DNA of 7,138 nucleotides from Deltaproteobacteria bacterium (GTDB taxonomy: Bacteria > Desulfobacterota > Binatia > DP-6), in NCBI GenBank assembly GCA_005879245.1, contig VBLA01000275.1, positions 1-7,138 on the forward strand, given 5' to 3'. The first letter of the stretch is position 1, and each line of letters opens with the position of its first letter. The notes beneath the pieces are model-generated. The model searched no databases and had not been told where the DNA came from. It saw only the letters and a program-made list of their open reading frames with translations. Shown here in pieces: positions 1-5,756 of the stretch. A program made the translations under genes and the position numbers.

Positions 1-177
1 GATCTGGAGGACGATGTTCAGATCCAGTGCATCGAATGCGAAGGCGTTCTGGCGCTGGAGGAAGACCGATGGCAGTCCCAACCATCCCGCGTTGATCAGA
101 TCTCTGCCCCACCGCCGCTCGAGCCTGCCTGGCTCGTTCGCCGTGTCCGGATTACCGCTCGTCTTTGCCGCGCTCAT
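1..177 (-). CDS. helix-turn-helix domain protein, N-terminal part (runs off left edge)
   Basis: Minus-strand reading from ATG at 177 stays open to base 1, giving 59 residues with no stop. The protein begins MSAAKTSGNP and continues through RRWGRDLINAGWLGLPSVFLQRQ and the LDLNIVLQI segment. This WG..L..AGW..LPSV...RQ...LD.LD.NI.LQ pattern matches, from memory, the head of a family of small helix-turn-helix proteins whose winged-helix part lies further on, here outside the window. A purine-rich AGGGGGA (185-191) sits 7 nt upstream and supports this start. A 6-bp inverted repeat lies just upstream and may be its operator. The role is presumably DNA binding or local regulation. The family call rests only on the N-terminal pattern, since the HTH itself is not visible. 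Confidence 0.6.
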   Translation of the reverse strand, partial: MSAAKTSGNPDTANEPGRLERRWGRDLINAGWLGLPSVFLQRQNAFAFDALDLNIVLQI

Positions 178-194
178 GTCTTGTTCCCCCTGCT

Positions 195-226
195 TCGACT
201 ATGCAGTCGAGATCTGGCGACAGCAA
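195..226 (-). promoter_or_regulatory. weak sigma-70-like promoter with overlapping inverted repeat upstream of the HTH gene
   Basis: On the minus strand TTGCTG (221-226) and CATAGT (198-203) are separated by 17 nt and end about 20 nt before the ATG at 177. The inverted repeat TCGACT-4 nt-AGTCGA (195-210) overlaps the -10 box. An inverted repeat across the -10 of a gene for a DNA-binding protein is a usual layout for self-repression. The boxes match the consensus only in part (3/6 and 4/6), so the promoter call is weak; the repeat itself is exact. Confidence 0.3.
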
Positions 227-370
227 TGGCGAGGACGGCACGGGGGGAGGACAGGCGTGCCTCGGGGCCCTTCCTGTGTGTTGTGTCCTGCCCTAGTCCA
301 GCTTGACGACTGTCTCTTCTTCGGGAGTCCCGCGTGCCTCCAGGACCGGAGGCAGCGAGGGCCGGAGGTG

Positions 371-386
371 GAGGCACAGGCGCCTC
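371..386 (-). terminator. small hairpin just after hicB
   Basis: A GAGGC arm (371-375) and a GCCTC arm (382-386) enclose a 6-nt loop, 7 bp beyond the hicB stop codon. There is no T tract, so it may be only an mRNA end structure or chance in GC-rich DNA. The rest of 178-392 shows no convincing gene; I looked there for a HicA partner and found none. Confidence 0.15.
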
Positions 387-392
387 GGGGGT

Positions 393-608
393 CTACCCTC
401 CGAGAGACAGGGTGACGATCTCGTATTCTGTCGGGAGACTCCAGCCCTCGGCATCGCGATTCTCGAGGCAGAGGTCGATAGCCTCCCGGATGTTCTGGAG
501 CGCTTCCTCACGGGTGCGGCCCTGGCTGATGCAACCGGGGATGAGGGGACATTCAGCAACCAAGAAGCCGTCTTCGCCGGGCCTGAGGACCACAGGCAGT
601 TCCATCAT
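393..608 (-). CDS. hicB: HicB-like antitoxin, solitary
   Basis: This encodes a 71-residue protein with the HicB-type partial RNase H fold. It has a first strand LPVVLRPGEDGF, then LVAECPLIPGCISQGRTREEALQNIREAI, which is the hallmark P.(I/L)PGC.SQG.T.EEAL.NI.EAI motif (about residues 22-44), followed by LCLE. HicB antitoxins normally bind and block HicA, an mRNA-cutting toxin. No HicA (dsRNA-binding-like, GSHH motif) is visible on either side: the upstream DNA is a transposase relic and the 215 bp downstream hold no HicA. It also lacks the C-terminal DNA-binding domain of longer HicB proteins, as is common in the ~70-residue class. The start is ATG 608, or the adjacent ATG 605; no good ribosome binding site is seen. 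It may be an orphan antitoxin or the remnant of a pair broken by rearrangement. Confidence 0.75.
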   Translation of the reverse strand: MMELPVVLRPGEDGFLVAECPLIPGCISQGRTREEALQNIREAIDLCLENRDAEGWSLPTEYEIVTLSLGG

Positions 609-690
609 CGATATGGATAGCAGCGCGCAGCGCCAATGGGTAGACCTTCCGGTGAAGGGGCTGAAGGACGTGGCCCATCAAGTCGGCCCC

Positions 691-867
691 CCGCCCTTGC
701 ACGGAGGCGCTGCTGATGCCGGCCAGCGCCGGCGACTCCTCGGCGAGCGGATCGAGCTCGGCGGCGTCCTCGACCGCGAGCCCGCGACGCGCGAGGCGGC
801 GCTGCACGCGGCGGTGGATGGTGGCGAAGCCCCGCGCCTGCATGCAGCTGCGGAGGCACGCATCATC
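691..867 (-). mobile_element. IS91-family transposase relic
   Basis: One minus-strand frame reads ARGFATIHRRVQRRLARRGL, then an acidic linker, DPLAEESPALAGISSASVQGR. In my recollection this matches the internal region of IS91/ISCR-type rolling-circle transposases (RV.RLL.RRGL ... DPLAEE.P.LAG...ASVQGR). Only about 55-60 residues are recognisable. Neither the upstream HUH/Y catalytic core nor the downstream part (normally ALGPRAG...) is present, and there is no proper start. It is therefore a dead fragment. It lies between the truncated end of the aldehyde dehydrogenase and hicB, which suggests a rearrangement involving such an element. The 609-690 stretch next to it shows nothing I recognise. 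The family call is from pattern memory. Confidence 0.5.
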
Positions 868-2261
868 TACGGGGCGCGCGTGGGCCGAGGACGCGGAGCC
901 GATCCGGGCTCCCGCGGACCGCACTCTCGGGTAAGCGCGCCCCTCAGCCCGCGGGCGCCGTTCACGTGCACGTTCCCCGAGCGGATGCGCCGGGCGACTC
1001 GCCGGGCGCGCTCGATGTTCCCGGACGTGACGTACCCCGAGAGACCGTACGGCGTGTCGTTGGCGATCCGGACCGCGTCGTTCTCGTCTTGGTAGGGGAT
1101 GATGGAGAGGACCGGCCCGAAGATCTCCTCCCGGGCAATGGTCATGTCGTTCCGGACGTTCGCGAAGACCGTGGGCCTGACGAAGTAGCCCTTGCTGATG
1201 CCGTCGGGGCGGCCCGGTCCGCCCGTGACGAGCTCCGCCCCCTCTTCCATGCCCTTCTTGATGAGGCGCTGCACCTTCTCGAACTGCGCCTCGCTGGCGA
1301 GCGGGCCGATGGTGATGCCGTCGGCGCTCGGGTCCCCCACCGTGACGGCGTCGGCGGCGCGCTTGGCGGCCGCGATCGCCTCGGCCATCTTGGAGCGCGG
1401 GATGAGCATGCGCGTCGGCGCATTGCACGACTGACCGGTGTTGAGGACGCAGCTCTGGACGCCCGCCATGACCGCCTGCTCGACGTCGGCGTCGTCGAGG
1501 ATGATGTTGGCTGACTTGCCGCCGAGCTCCTGCGTGACGCGCTTCACGGTGGGCGCGGCGGCCGTCGCCACGGCGACCCCGGCGCGCGTCGAGCCGGTGA
1601 AGGACACCATGTCGACGTCGGGATGCGAGGAGATGGCTGCTCCCACGGTGGGGCCGTCGCCGTTCACCATGTTGAACACGCCGGGCGGAACGCCCGCCTC
1701 GTGCATGATCTGCGTGAAGAGGTAGCCGGAGAGCGGCGCGATCTCGCTCGGCTTCAGCACCATGGTGCAGCCGGCCGCCAGTGCGGGCGCCACCTTGCAG
1801 GCGATCTGGTTCACGGGCCAGTTCCAGGGGGTGATGAGGCCGCAGACGCCGATCGGTTCCTTCCGCATCAGCGTCGAGCCCTTGAGCTCCTCGAACTTGA
1901 AGCTGCCGAGCAGCTTCGCCATCTCGAAGAAGTGGCCGAGCCCCGCCGCGGCCTGCGCCGCGCGCGAGAGCCAGAGAGGTGCGCCCATCTCCTCCGAGAT
2001 CGTCGTCGCCATCTCCTCGTACTTCGACTGGTAGACCTCGATGATCCGCTGGAGGAGCGCCAGGCGTTGCTCGACGGTCGTCTCTCCATAGGACGCGAAG
2101 GCCTTCTTGGCGGCGGCAACGGCCTTGTCCACGTCGGCTCGACTCCCGAGCGAGATGGTGGCGATCCGCGCCTCGGTGGCGGGGTTGACGACCGGGAAAT
2201 CCCGCGGCTCGGTCGGCCGAACCCACTTCCCGTCGATGTAGAACTCGCGACAGTCCTTCAT
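867..2261 (-). CDS. aldehyde dehydrogenase, C-terminally truncated
   Basis: This is an NAD(P)+-dependent aldehyde dehydrogenase (ALDH superfamily) that oxidises aldehydes to carboxylates. The substrate cannot be told from sequence. Visible landmarks are PWNWP with Asn147, the cofactor lysine in LKPSE (K170), FTGST (221-225), the general base Glu245 in QELGGKS, the nucleophile Cys279 in TGQSCNAPTR, EEIFGPV (378-384) and NDTPYGLS (401-408). Normal proteins continue from SGNVHVNG into PFGGYKQSG and a final oligomerisation strand, for ~475-480 residues. Here the match stops at about residue 436 (base ~954) and is replaced by a 28-residue arginine/proline-rich tail ending in a stop at 867. The 3' end has therefore been lost to foreign DNA. 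The start at ATG 2261 is fixed by GGAGGAG 7 nt upstream. The enzyme may be unstable or inactive despite an intact active site. Confidence 0.9.
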   Translation of the reverse strand: MKDCREFYIDGKWVRPTEPRDFPVVNPATEARIATISLGSRADVDKAVAAAKKAFASYGETTVEQRLALLQRIIEVYQSKYEEMATTISEEMGAPLWLSRAAQAAAGLGHFFEMAKLLGSFKFEELKGSTLMRKEPIGVCGLITPWNWPVNQIACKVAPALAAGCTMVLKPSEIAPLSGYLFTQIMHEAGVPPGVFNMVNGDGPTVGAAISSHPDVDMVSFTGSTRAGVAVATAAAPTVKRVTQELGGKSANIILDDADVEQAVMAGVQSCVLNTGQSCNAPTRMLIPRSKMAEAIAAAKRAADAVTVGDPSADGITIGPLASEAQFEKVQRLIKKGMEEGAELVTGGPGRPDGISKGYFVRPTVFANVRNDMTIAREEIFGPVLSIIPYQDENDAVRIANDTPYGLSGYVTSGNIERARRVARRIRSGNVHVNGARGLRGALTRECGPREPGSAPRPRPTRAP

Positions 2262-2268
2262 GCCTCTT

Positions 2269-2275
2269 CTCCTCC
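2269..2275 (-). promoter_or_regulatory. strong ribosome binding site of the aldehyde dehydrogenase
   Basis: GGAGGAG on the minus strand lies 7 nt before the ATG at 2261, which is ideal Shine-Dalgarno spacing and decides the start. Its upstream edge overlaps the 12-bp palindrome at 2274-2285. Confidence 0.7.
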
Positions 2276-2285
2276 GGGCGCCCGG
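2274..2285. repeat. perfect 12-bp palindrome next to the aldehyde dehydrogenase start
   Basis: CCGGGCGCCCGG is an exact self-complementary 12-mer in the 117-bp divergent spacer between the dehydrogenase and modA. It could be an operator half-site pair or an mRNA structure near the ribosome binding site. In DNA this GC-rich it may also be chance. The rest of the spacer shows no ModE-like site and no clear promoter. Confidence 0.3.
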
Positions 2286-2378
2286 TGCGGGCGGCCACTT
2301 GCCTGCTTAGCGCACGTCGCCCGTCGTTGTCACCTGTCCCCGTGGCATCGACCGGACATCCACGCTAAGGGACGCCAC

Positions 2379-3128
2379 ATGAGACGCCTCGGACGCGCGG
2401 TCCTGGCCGCGCTTCTGCTGCTTCCCCATCGGGCGGCGGCCGACGACGTCCTCGTTTTCGCCGCCGCGAGTCTCACCGACGTGCTCCAGGAGCTGGGTGC
2501 AGCCTACGAGCACTCGGGCCACGATCACGTCATGTACAACTTCGGTGCCTCGAGCGACCTGGCGCGTCAGATCACGGCGGGTGCTCCCGCCGACGTCTTT
2601 TTCTCCGCGGACGTTGCCCGGATGGAGGAGCTGGAAAAGGCGGGCCTGGTGGAGCGGTCCGAGCGACGGAACGTCCTGTCGAACACTCTCGTGATCGTCA
2701 CGCCGGCCGATGCGAAGATCGCGCTCTCCCAGCCGGCCGACCTGCAAAGCATCCGCAGCCTCGCCCTCGCGAACCCCGAGGCGGTGCCCGCAGGCATCCA
2801 TGCCAAGGCCTACCTGAAGTCGCTCGGGCTCTGGGAGGCGCTCGAGGGCAAGGTAGTGCCCACGCTCGACGTGCGGGCGGCGCTCGCGGCCGTGGACGGC
2901 GGGCACGCCGACGCCGGCATCGTCTACGCGACCGACGCTGCCATCTCGAAGAAGGTGCGCGTCGCGGTCCGCGTCCCGCGGGAGCAGGGTCCGGCCATCG
3001 TCTACACGCTCGCCCCGCTCGAACGGTCGACCAAGCCTGCAACGCGGGCCCTGCTCCGCTTTCTCGCCTCCCAGGAGGCGGCGCAGACCTACACGCGGTT
3101 CGGCTTCATCGTCCTCCCCGCCGAGTAG
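2379..3128 (+). CDS. modA: molybdate ABC transporter substrate-binding protein ModA
   Basis: This 249-residue periplasmic protein captures molybdate (or tungstate) and hands it to the ModB permease. A short basic start (MRRLGR), a hydrophobic run AVLAALLLLP and an AAA-type cleavage site near HRAAADD form a signal peptide. The mature protein opens with VLVFAAASLTDVLQEL and continues with FGASSDLARQI..GAPADVFFSAD; both are ModA signatures whose serines bind the oxyanion. The C-terminus (EAAQTYTRFGFIVLP) is typical, and the length equals the family norm (~250-260). The start is ATG 2379, with AAGGGA 7 nt upstream. The reading frame is also open far upstream over the opposite-strand dehydrogenase, but that extension is a shadow. 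It is the first gene of modABC, 2 nt before modB. No ModE operator or molybdenum-cofactor riboswitch was recognised upstream. Confidence 0.95.
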   Translation: MRRLGRAVLAALLLLPHRAAADDVLVFAAASLTDVLQELGAAYEHSGHDHVMYNFGASSDLARQITAGAPADVFFSADVARMEELEKAGLVERSERRNVLSNTLVIVTPADAKIALSQPADLQSIRSLALANPEAVPAGIHAKAYLKSLGLWEALEGKVVPTLDVRAALAAVDGGHADAGIVYATDAAISKKVRVAVRVPREQGPAIVYTLAPLERSTKPATRALLRFLASQEAAQTYTRFGFIVLPAE

Positions 3129-3130
3129 CC

Positions 3131-3689
3131 GTGCTGACCGGAGCGGAGCTGGGGGTCGTCGGATTCACGCTCCGCATCGCCGCGCTGGGGACCGCCCTCA
3201 TCCTCGCTCCCGGCATCCTCGTCGCGCTCGCCCTCGCGCGCTATCGGGGGCCCGGCAAGAGCATCCTCGAGACGATCCTCGCGCTGCCCCTCGTGCTGCC
3301 GCCCACGGCGGTCGGCATGGTGCTCCTCTTCCGCCCGCACCGGGTTCGAGGAGGTCGATCCCCGTCTGGTCGGCCTGGCGCGCACGCTCGGCTGTGGACC
3401 CCTCGCCGCGTTCTTCCGGGTGACGCTGCCCCTCGCGTGGCGAGGCGTCCTCGCCGGGACGGTACTCGCCTTCGCGCGCGCGCTCGGGGAATTCGGGGCG
3501 ACGATCATGATCGCTGGCAACATCCCCGGCCGGACGCAGACGCTGGCGCTGGCGATCTTCCAGGCGAGCCAAATCGGACATGACGACCGCGCGCAGGTGC
3601 TCGCAGGCGTCACCGTGCTGCTCGCGTTCGCCACGCTCTGGACCGCCGAGCTCTTCACCCGACGGCGGGCCCGTCGTGCGGCGACGTGA
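3131..3689 (+). pseudogene. modB: molybdate ABC transporter permease ModB, internal out-of-frame deletion
   Basis: ModB is the inner-membrane channel of the molybdate transporter. The first 67 codons (GTG 3131 to ~3331) read as normal ModB: TM1 in GVVGFTLRIAALGTALILAPGI, then ETILALPLVLPPTAVGMVLLF. At about 3329-3335 the reading jumps to another frame. ARTGFEEVDPRL starts at 3333, followed by the EAA loop (ARTLGCGPLAAFFRVTLPLAWRG), FARALGEFGATIMIAGNIPG and a last membrane segment, stopping at TGA 3687-3689. Compared with E. coli ModB as I remember it, about 42 residues around the third membrane segment are missing. Without the frame change the first frame continues as nonsense to a stop at 3581-3583; the second half alone can be read from GTG 3420. 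A ribosomal slip cannot restore the missing segment, so the gene is broken or the assembly is. The 4-nt GTGA overlap with modC is retained. Confidence 0.85.
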
Positions 3690-4750
3690 TCGAGCTCGCG
3701 CTCGAGCTGCCGCTGGCCCGGTTCCCGCTCCGCGTCGACGCACGGCTCGGCGACGGCATCACGGCCATCATGGGCCCCTCCGGGTCGGGGAAGACCTCAC
3801 TCCTGGAGGCCGTCGCAGGGCTCCGTCCGAGGACGCGAGGGCGCATCGTCGTGAACAGCACGACGCTTCTGGCGACGGCGGACCGTGTTCGGGTCCGGCC
3901 GGAACACCGCCGGGTCGGGTACGTGCCGCAGGATGCGGGACTCTTTCCCCACCTGACGGCGCTGGGCAACGTGCGCTTCGGTGCGCGGGGAGCCACGGAT
4001 CGCGTCCGCGCCGCCATCGAGACGCTCGAGCTGACGCCGCTCCTCGCCCGCCATCCGGCCACCCTCTCGGGCGGCGAGAAGCAGCGCGTGGCGCTCGCAC
4101 GGTCACTGGCGAGCGATCCCCGCCTCCTCCTGCTCGACGAGCCGCTCGCGGCGCTCGACGTCGGGCTCCGCGAGCGCATCGTCCCGTACCTCCTCCGCAT
4201 CCACGACGAGTGGCGGGTGCCGGTGCTCTACGTGACGCACAGCGTGGGCGAGGCACTCAGCCTCGCGGAAGCCGTGCTCCTCCTCCGCGAGGGAACGGTG
4301 GAGGCGCACGGTCCGGCGCTCGACCTGCTCTCCCGCCCCGCGATCTCGCGTGCCGCCGAGTCGGGCATCGAGAACCTCCTCACCGCGCAGGTCGTCGCCC
4401 ACGACGTGGAGGGCGGGACGACCCGCGTCGTGCTCGACGACGGGACCGCGCTGTCGATTCCCCTCCTGTCGGCGCGAGGCCCAGGCGACGCCGTCAGCCT
4501 GGCGATCCGCGCCGAGGACATCCTGGTGGCCGTCGAGCCGGTTCACGGGCTGTCGGCGCGAAACGTCGTCGAGGTGCGGATCGCGGCAATCGATCGGATC
4601 GGCCGCGACGCGCTCCTGCGCTGCGGCCGAGCGGCAGGAGGCCGTCAATGGCTCGTCCGCATCACCCCGTCGGCAGTCGCTTCGCTGGGCCTGGTGAGCG
4701 GGCGAGCGGTGTGGCTGGCGATCAAGAGTCATTCGTTCCGGGTCTTGTAG
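3686..4750 (+). CDS. modC: molybdate ABC transporter ATP-binding protein ModC
   Basis: This 354-residue cytoplasmic ATPase drives molybdate import through ModB. The nucleotide-binding domain is complete: Walker A GPSGSGKT (30-37), Q-loop Q82 in YVPQDAGLFPHLT, signature LSGGEKQRVALARSL (127-141), Walker B LLLLDEP (147-153) and switch His185 in YVTHS. From about residue 230 to the end lies a molbindin-like (TOBE/Mop) domain, with LLTAQVV, SLAIRAEDILVA, a second half EVRIAAIDRIGRDALLR, and the typical ending AVWLAIKSHSFRVL. This domain separates ModC from generic sulfate or sugar ATPases. The start GTG 3686 overlaps the modB stop as GTGA, which implies translational coupling. No Shine-Dalgarno is obvious. 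The final 29 bp overlap the convergent transposase gene. The gene looks intact even though its permease partner is damaged. Confidence 0.95.
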   Translation: MIELALELPLARFPLRVDARLGDGITAIMGPSGSGKTSLLEAVAGLRPRTRGRIVVNSTTLLATADRVRVRPEHRRVGYVPQDAGLFPHLTALGNVRFGARGATDRVRAAIETLELTPLLARHPATLSGGEKQRVALARSLASDPRLLLLDEPLAALDVGLRERIVPYLLRIHDEWRVPVLYVTHSVGEALSLAEAVLLLREGTVEAHGPALDLLSRPAISRAAESGIENLLTAQVVAHDVEGGTTRVVLDDGTALSIPLLSARGPGDAVSLAIRAEDILVAVEPVHGLSARNVVEVRIAAIDRIGRDALLRCGRAAGGRQWLVRITPSAVASLGLVSGRAVWLAIKSHSFRVL

Positions 4751-5480
4751 GCGCCGACCGCTGGCCCCCCGACCGCGGTGATGCCCCGGTCAGCGCCCTA
4801 CGCGTCGGGGAAATCCGTCTCGCGATCGCGCGCGCCGGCATCTCTTCGAAGTGAATCAGACCCTGCCGCCGCCAGCCGACCGCGGCGAGCCACGTTCGCG
4901 GAGGCACGACGGGTCGTGCCCCGACCGCTGAGGGAACGCTTCTCACCCACCCGTCGAACCAGACGGCAGATGAGCAGGGATCCAGAGCTCCGGTGCCGAC
5001 GCGGTGCCGCCGCCAGTTCTGCAGAACGTAGAGGAGCGCGTTTCGCACCTCGCGCGGCGTGCGGAGGGCACGCGCATGGTACCGATCTCCCCAGACGCGT
5101 CCCCGTCGGCCGAGGGTTCGATTGATTCCCTTGGCGAGCCGGATGACGAGTCCCTGGAGCCCTCGCGAGAACGCCGTTTGCGCGTCGGCCTCGACGATGA
5201 GGTGAAGGTGGTTGGTCTGGACGGAGAAATGGAGGATGCGGACTCCGCCTCGCGAGCCCTGCGCTAGGCAGCGGCGGAGCGTCGGGAACAGCTGATCACC
5301 GCGTAGCGAGGGCAGATCTGCATGAGCGCGGAGCGTCACGTGCGCCGGGTGCCGGGGCACGTGGTCCGGCCGCGGTCGGTGAGGGACACCGACCCTCTGC
5401 CCAGAGGGCTTCCGCCCCGCACCAGGGCGGCGGCCGCCCCAGGTGCGGGGACGGAGCTCGAGCTGAACGGGCCATGCCAT
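4722..5480 (-). CDS. REP-associated / IS200-like Y1 transposase
   Basis: This 252-residue single-strand DNA transposase has the HUH-type Y1 fold. It opens with WGGRRPGAGRKPSG (residues 14-27), the basic head of this transposase group. HVTLRAHADLPSLR follows (47-60). The metal-binding HUH pair is in QTNHLHLIVEAD (His91, His93). RVWGDRYHAR spans 128-137, and the likely catalytic tyrosine is Y151 in LLYVLQNWRRH. The DPCSSAVWFDGW segment and TWLAAVGWRRQGLI complete the core; residues after ~215 look like an added tail. No frameshift or stop was found. Solitary Y1 proteins of this type usually act on short palindromes scattered in the genome, rather than moving as a classical IS with terminal repeats. 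No accessory protein or obvious flanking palindrome pair is seen here. The start ATG 5480 follows a near-perfect promoter; another ATG 4 nt downstream is out of frame. Its 3' end overlaps modC convergently. Confidence 0.85.
   Translation of the reverse strand: MAWPVQLELRPRTWGGRRPGAGRKPSGQRVGVPHRPRPDHVPRHPAHVTLRAHADLPSLRGDQLFPTLRRCLAQGSRGGVRILHFSVQTNHLHLIVEADAQTAFSRGLQGLVIRLAKGINRTLGRRGRVWGDRYHARALRTPREVRNALLYVLQNWRRHRVGTGALDPCSSAVWFDGWVRSVPSAVGARPVVPPRTWLAAVGWRRQGLIHFEEMPARAIARRISPTRRALTGASPRSGGQRSAPTRPGTNDS
4750..4797. terminator. imperfect hairpin at the modC / transposase convergent end
   Basis: The arms GGCGCCGACCG (4750-4760) and CGGTCAGCGCC (4787-4797) pair with one mismatch around a 26-nt loop that contains the palindrome ACCGCGGT (4772-4779). 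It starts on the last base of the modC stop codon and is roughly symmetric, so it could end transcription from modABC, or from both sides. There is no T tract, so factor-dependent termination or simple mRNA-end protection is equally possible. On the minus strand the same bases encode the transposase C-terminal tail. Confidence 0.35.
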
Positions 5481-5493
5481 CTTGATTGGGGCA

Positions 5494-5522
5494 ATATTAC
5501 CATACTTCTAGCTTGCTGTCAA
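5494..5522 (-). promoter_or_regulatory. near-consensus sigma-70 promoter of the Y1 transposase
   Basis: On the minus strand a perfect TTGACA (5517-5522) is followed by exactly 17 nt and TAATAT (5494-5499), five of six matches to TATAAT. Transcription should start near 5487, only about 7 nt before the ATG at 5480, so the mRNA would be almost leaderless; no Shine-Dalgarno fits in between. The box lies in an AT-rich patch (about 5482-5525) that contrasts with the surrounding GC-rich DNA. Confidence 0.7.
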
Positions 5523-5756
5523 ACGTGGGGAGGCGCGACGACCGCTCGCGCTTCACGGGCGGTTTCGTCGAGTTCTTGGCGGCTGAAACCCCGTCGCCCT
5601 CCACGCACCGCGCGGTCCAGGCACTGCGGCGCCCCGCCGCAACGCGTCGATTTGATGTGATTTGGGCCCTTTCCGGCCTCGGGGGAGGGGACGGCGCGTC
5701 CACTACTCTGGCAGCCTCAGCCTCCGCTCATCAAGGGGAAAGAGCGGGAAGCGGGG
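5523..5756. other. intergenic stretch without a recognised gene
   Basis: Open frames run through this stretch on both strands, but none gives a protein pattern I recognise, and they end inside the promoter or the beta-helix gene. It holds two small hairpins: GCGGCG-CCC-CGCCGC (5626-5640) and CCGCTC-12 nt-GAGCGG (5724-5747). Confidence 0.4.
5724..5747 (-). terminator. weak hairpin downstream of the beta-helix gene
   Basis: The arms CCGCTC (5724-5729) and GAGCGG (5742-5747) enclose a 12-nt loop that reads T-rich on the minus strand, about 10 bp beyond the stop of the beta-helix gene. There is no U tract after the stem. The position suits a transcript end but the strength is low. Confidence 0.2.

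Noticed and set aside
178..392. HicA toxin downstream of hicB
   Set aside because: None of the three minus-strand frames shows the HicA GSHH-type motif or its usual strand pattern. The short open frame at 174-377 is low-complexity.
334..1095. 253-residue plus-strand open frame
   Set aside because: It is antisense to hicB, the transposase relic and the dehydrogenase end, with no ribosome binding site or recognisable domain.
553..2298. 581-residue minus-strand open frame covering the aldehyde dehydrogenase
   Set aside because: It is an arginine-rich shadow frame of the dehydrogenase gene. Only its last part (867-691) carries recognisable transposase-like sequence, and it has no start of its own.
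2262..2378. ModE operator or molybdenum-cofactor riboswitch upstream of modA
   Set aside because: No AT-rich TATA-type ModE palindrome is present, and the spacer is too short and lacks the expected stems for a Moco RNA leader.
1623..3128. 501-residue plus-strand open frame
   Set aside because: The first half is antisense to the dehydrogenase and meaningless as protein. The real gene is modA, from ATG 2379 with its own ribosome binding site and signal peptide.
3131..3689. Programmed ribosomal frameshift in modB
   Set aside because: A frame change alone would not replace the ~42 missing residues including a membrane segment, and no slippery heptamer is seen at the junction.
3580..4854. 424-residue plus-strand open frame over modC
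   Set aside because: It is an Arg/Pro/Gly-rich shadow. modC in the other frame has every ABC motif.
5424..5445. GC-rich inverted repeat that could be a REP-like target
   Set aside because: It lies inside the transposase coding sequence for the conserved WGGRRPGAGRKP head, so codon composition explains it.
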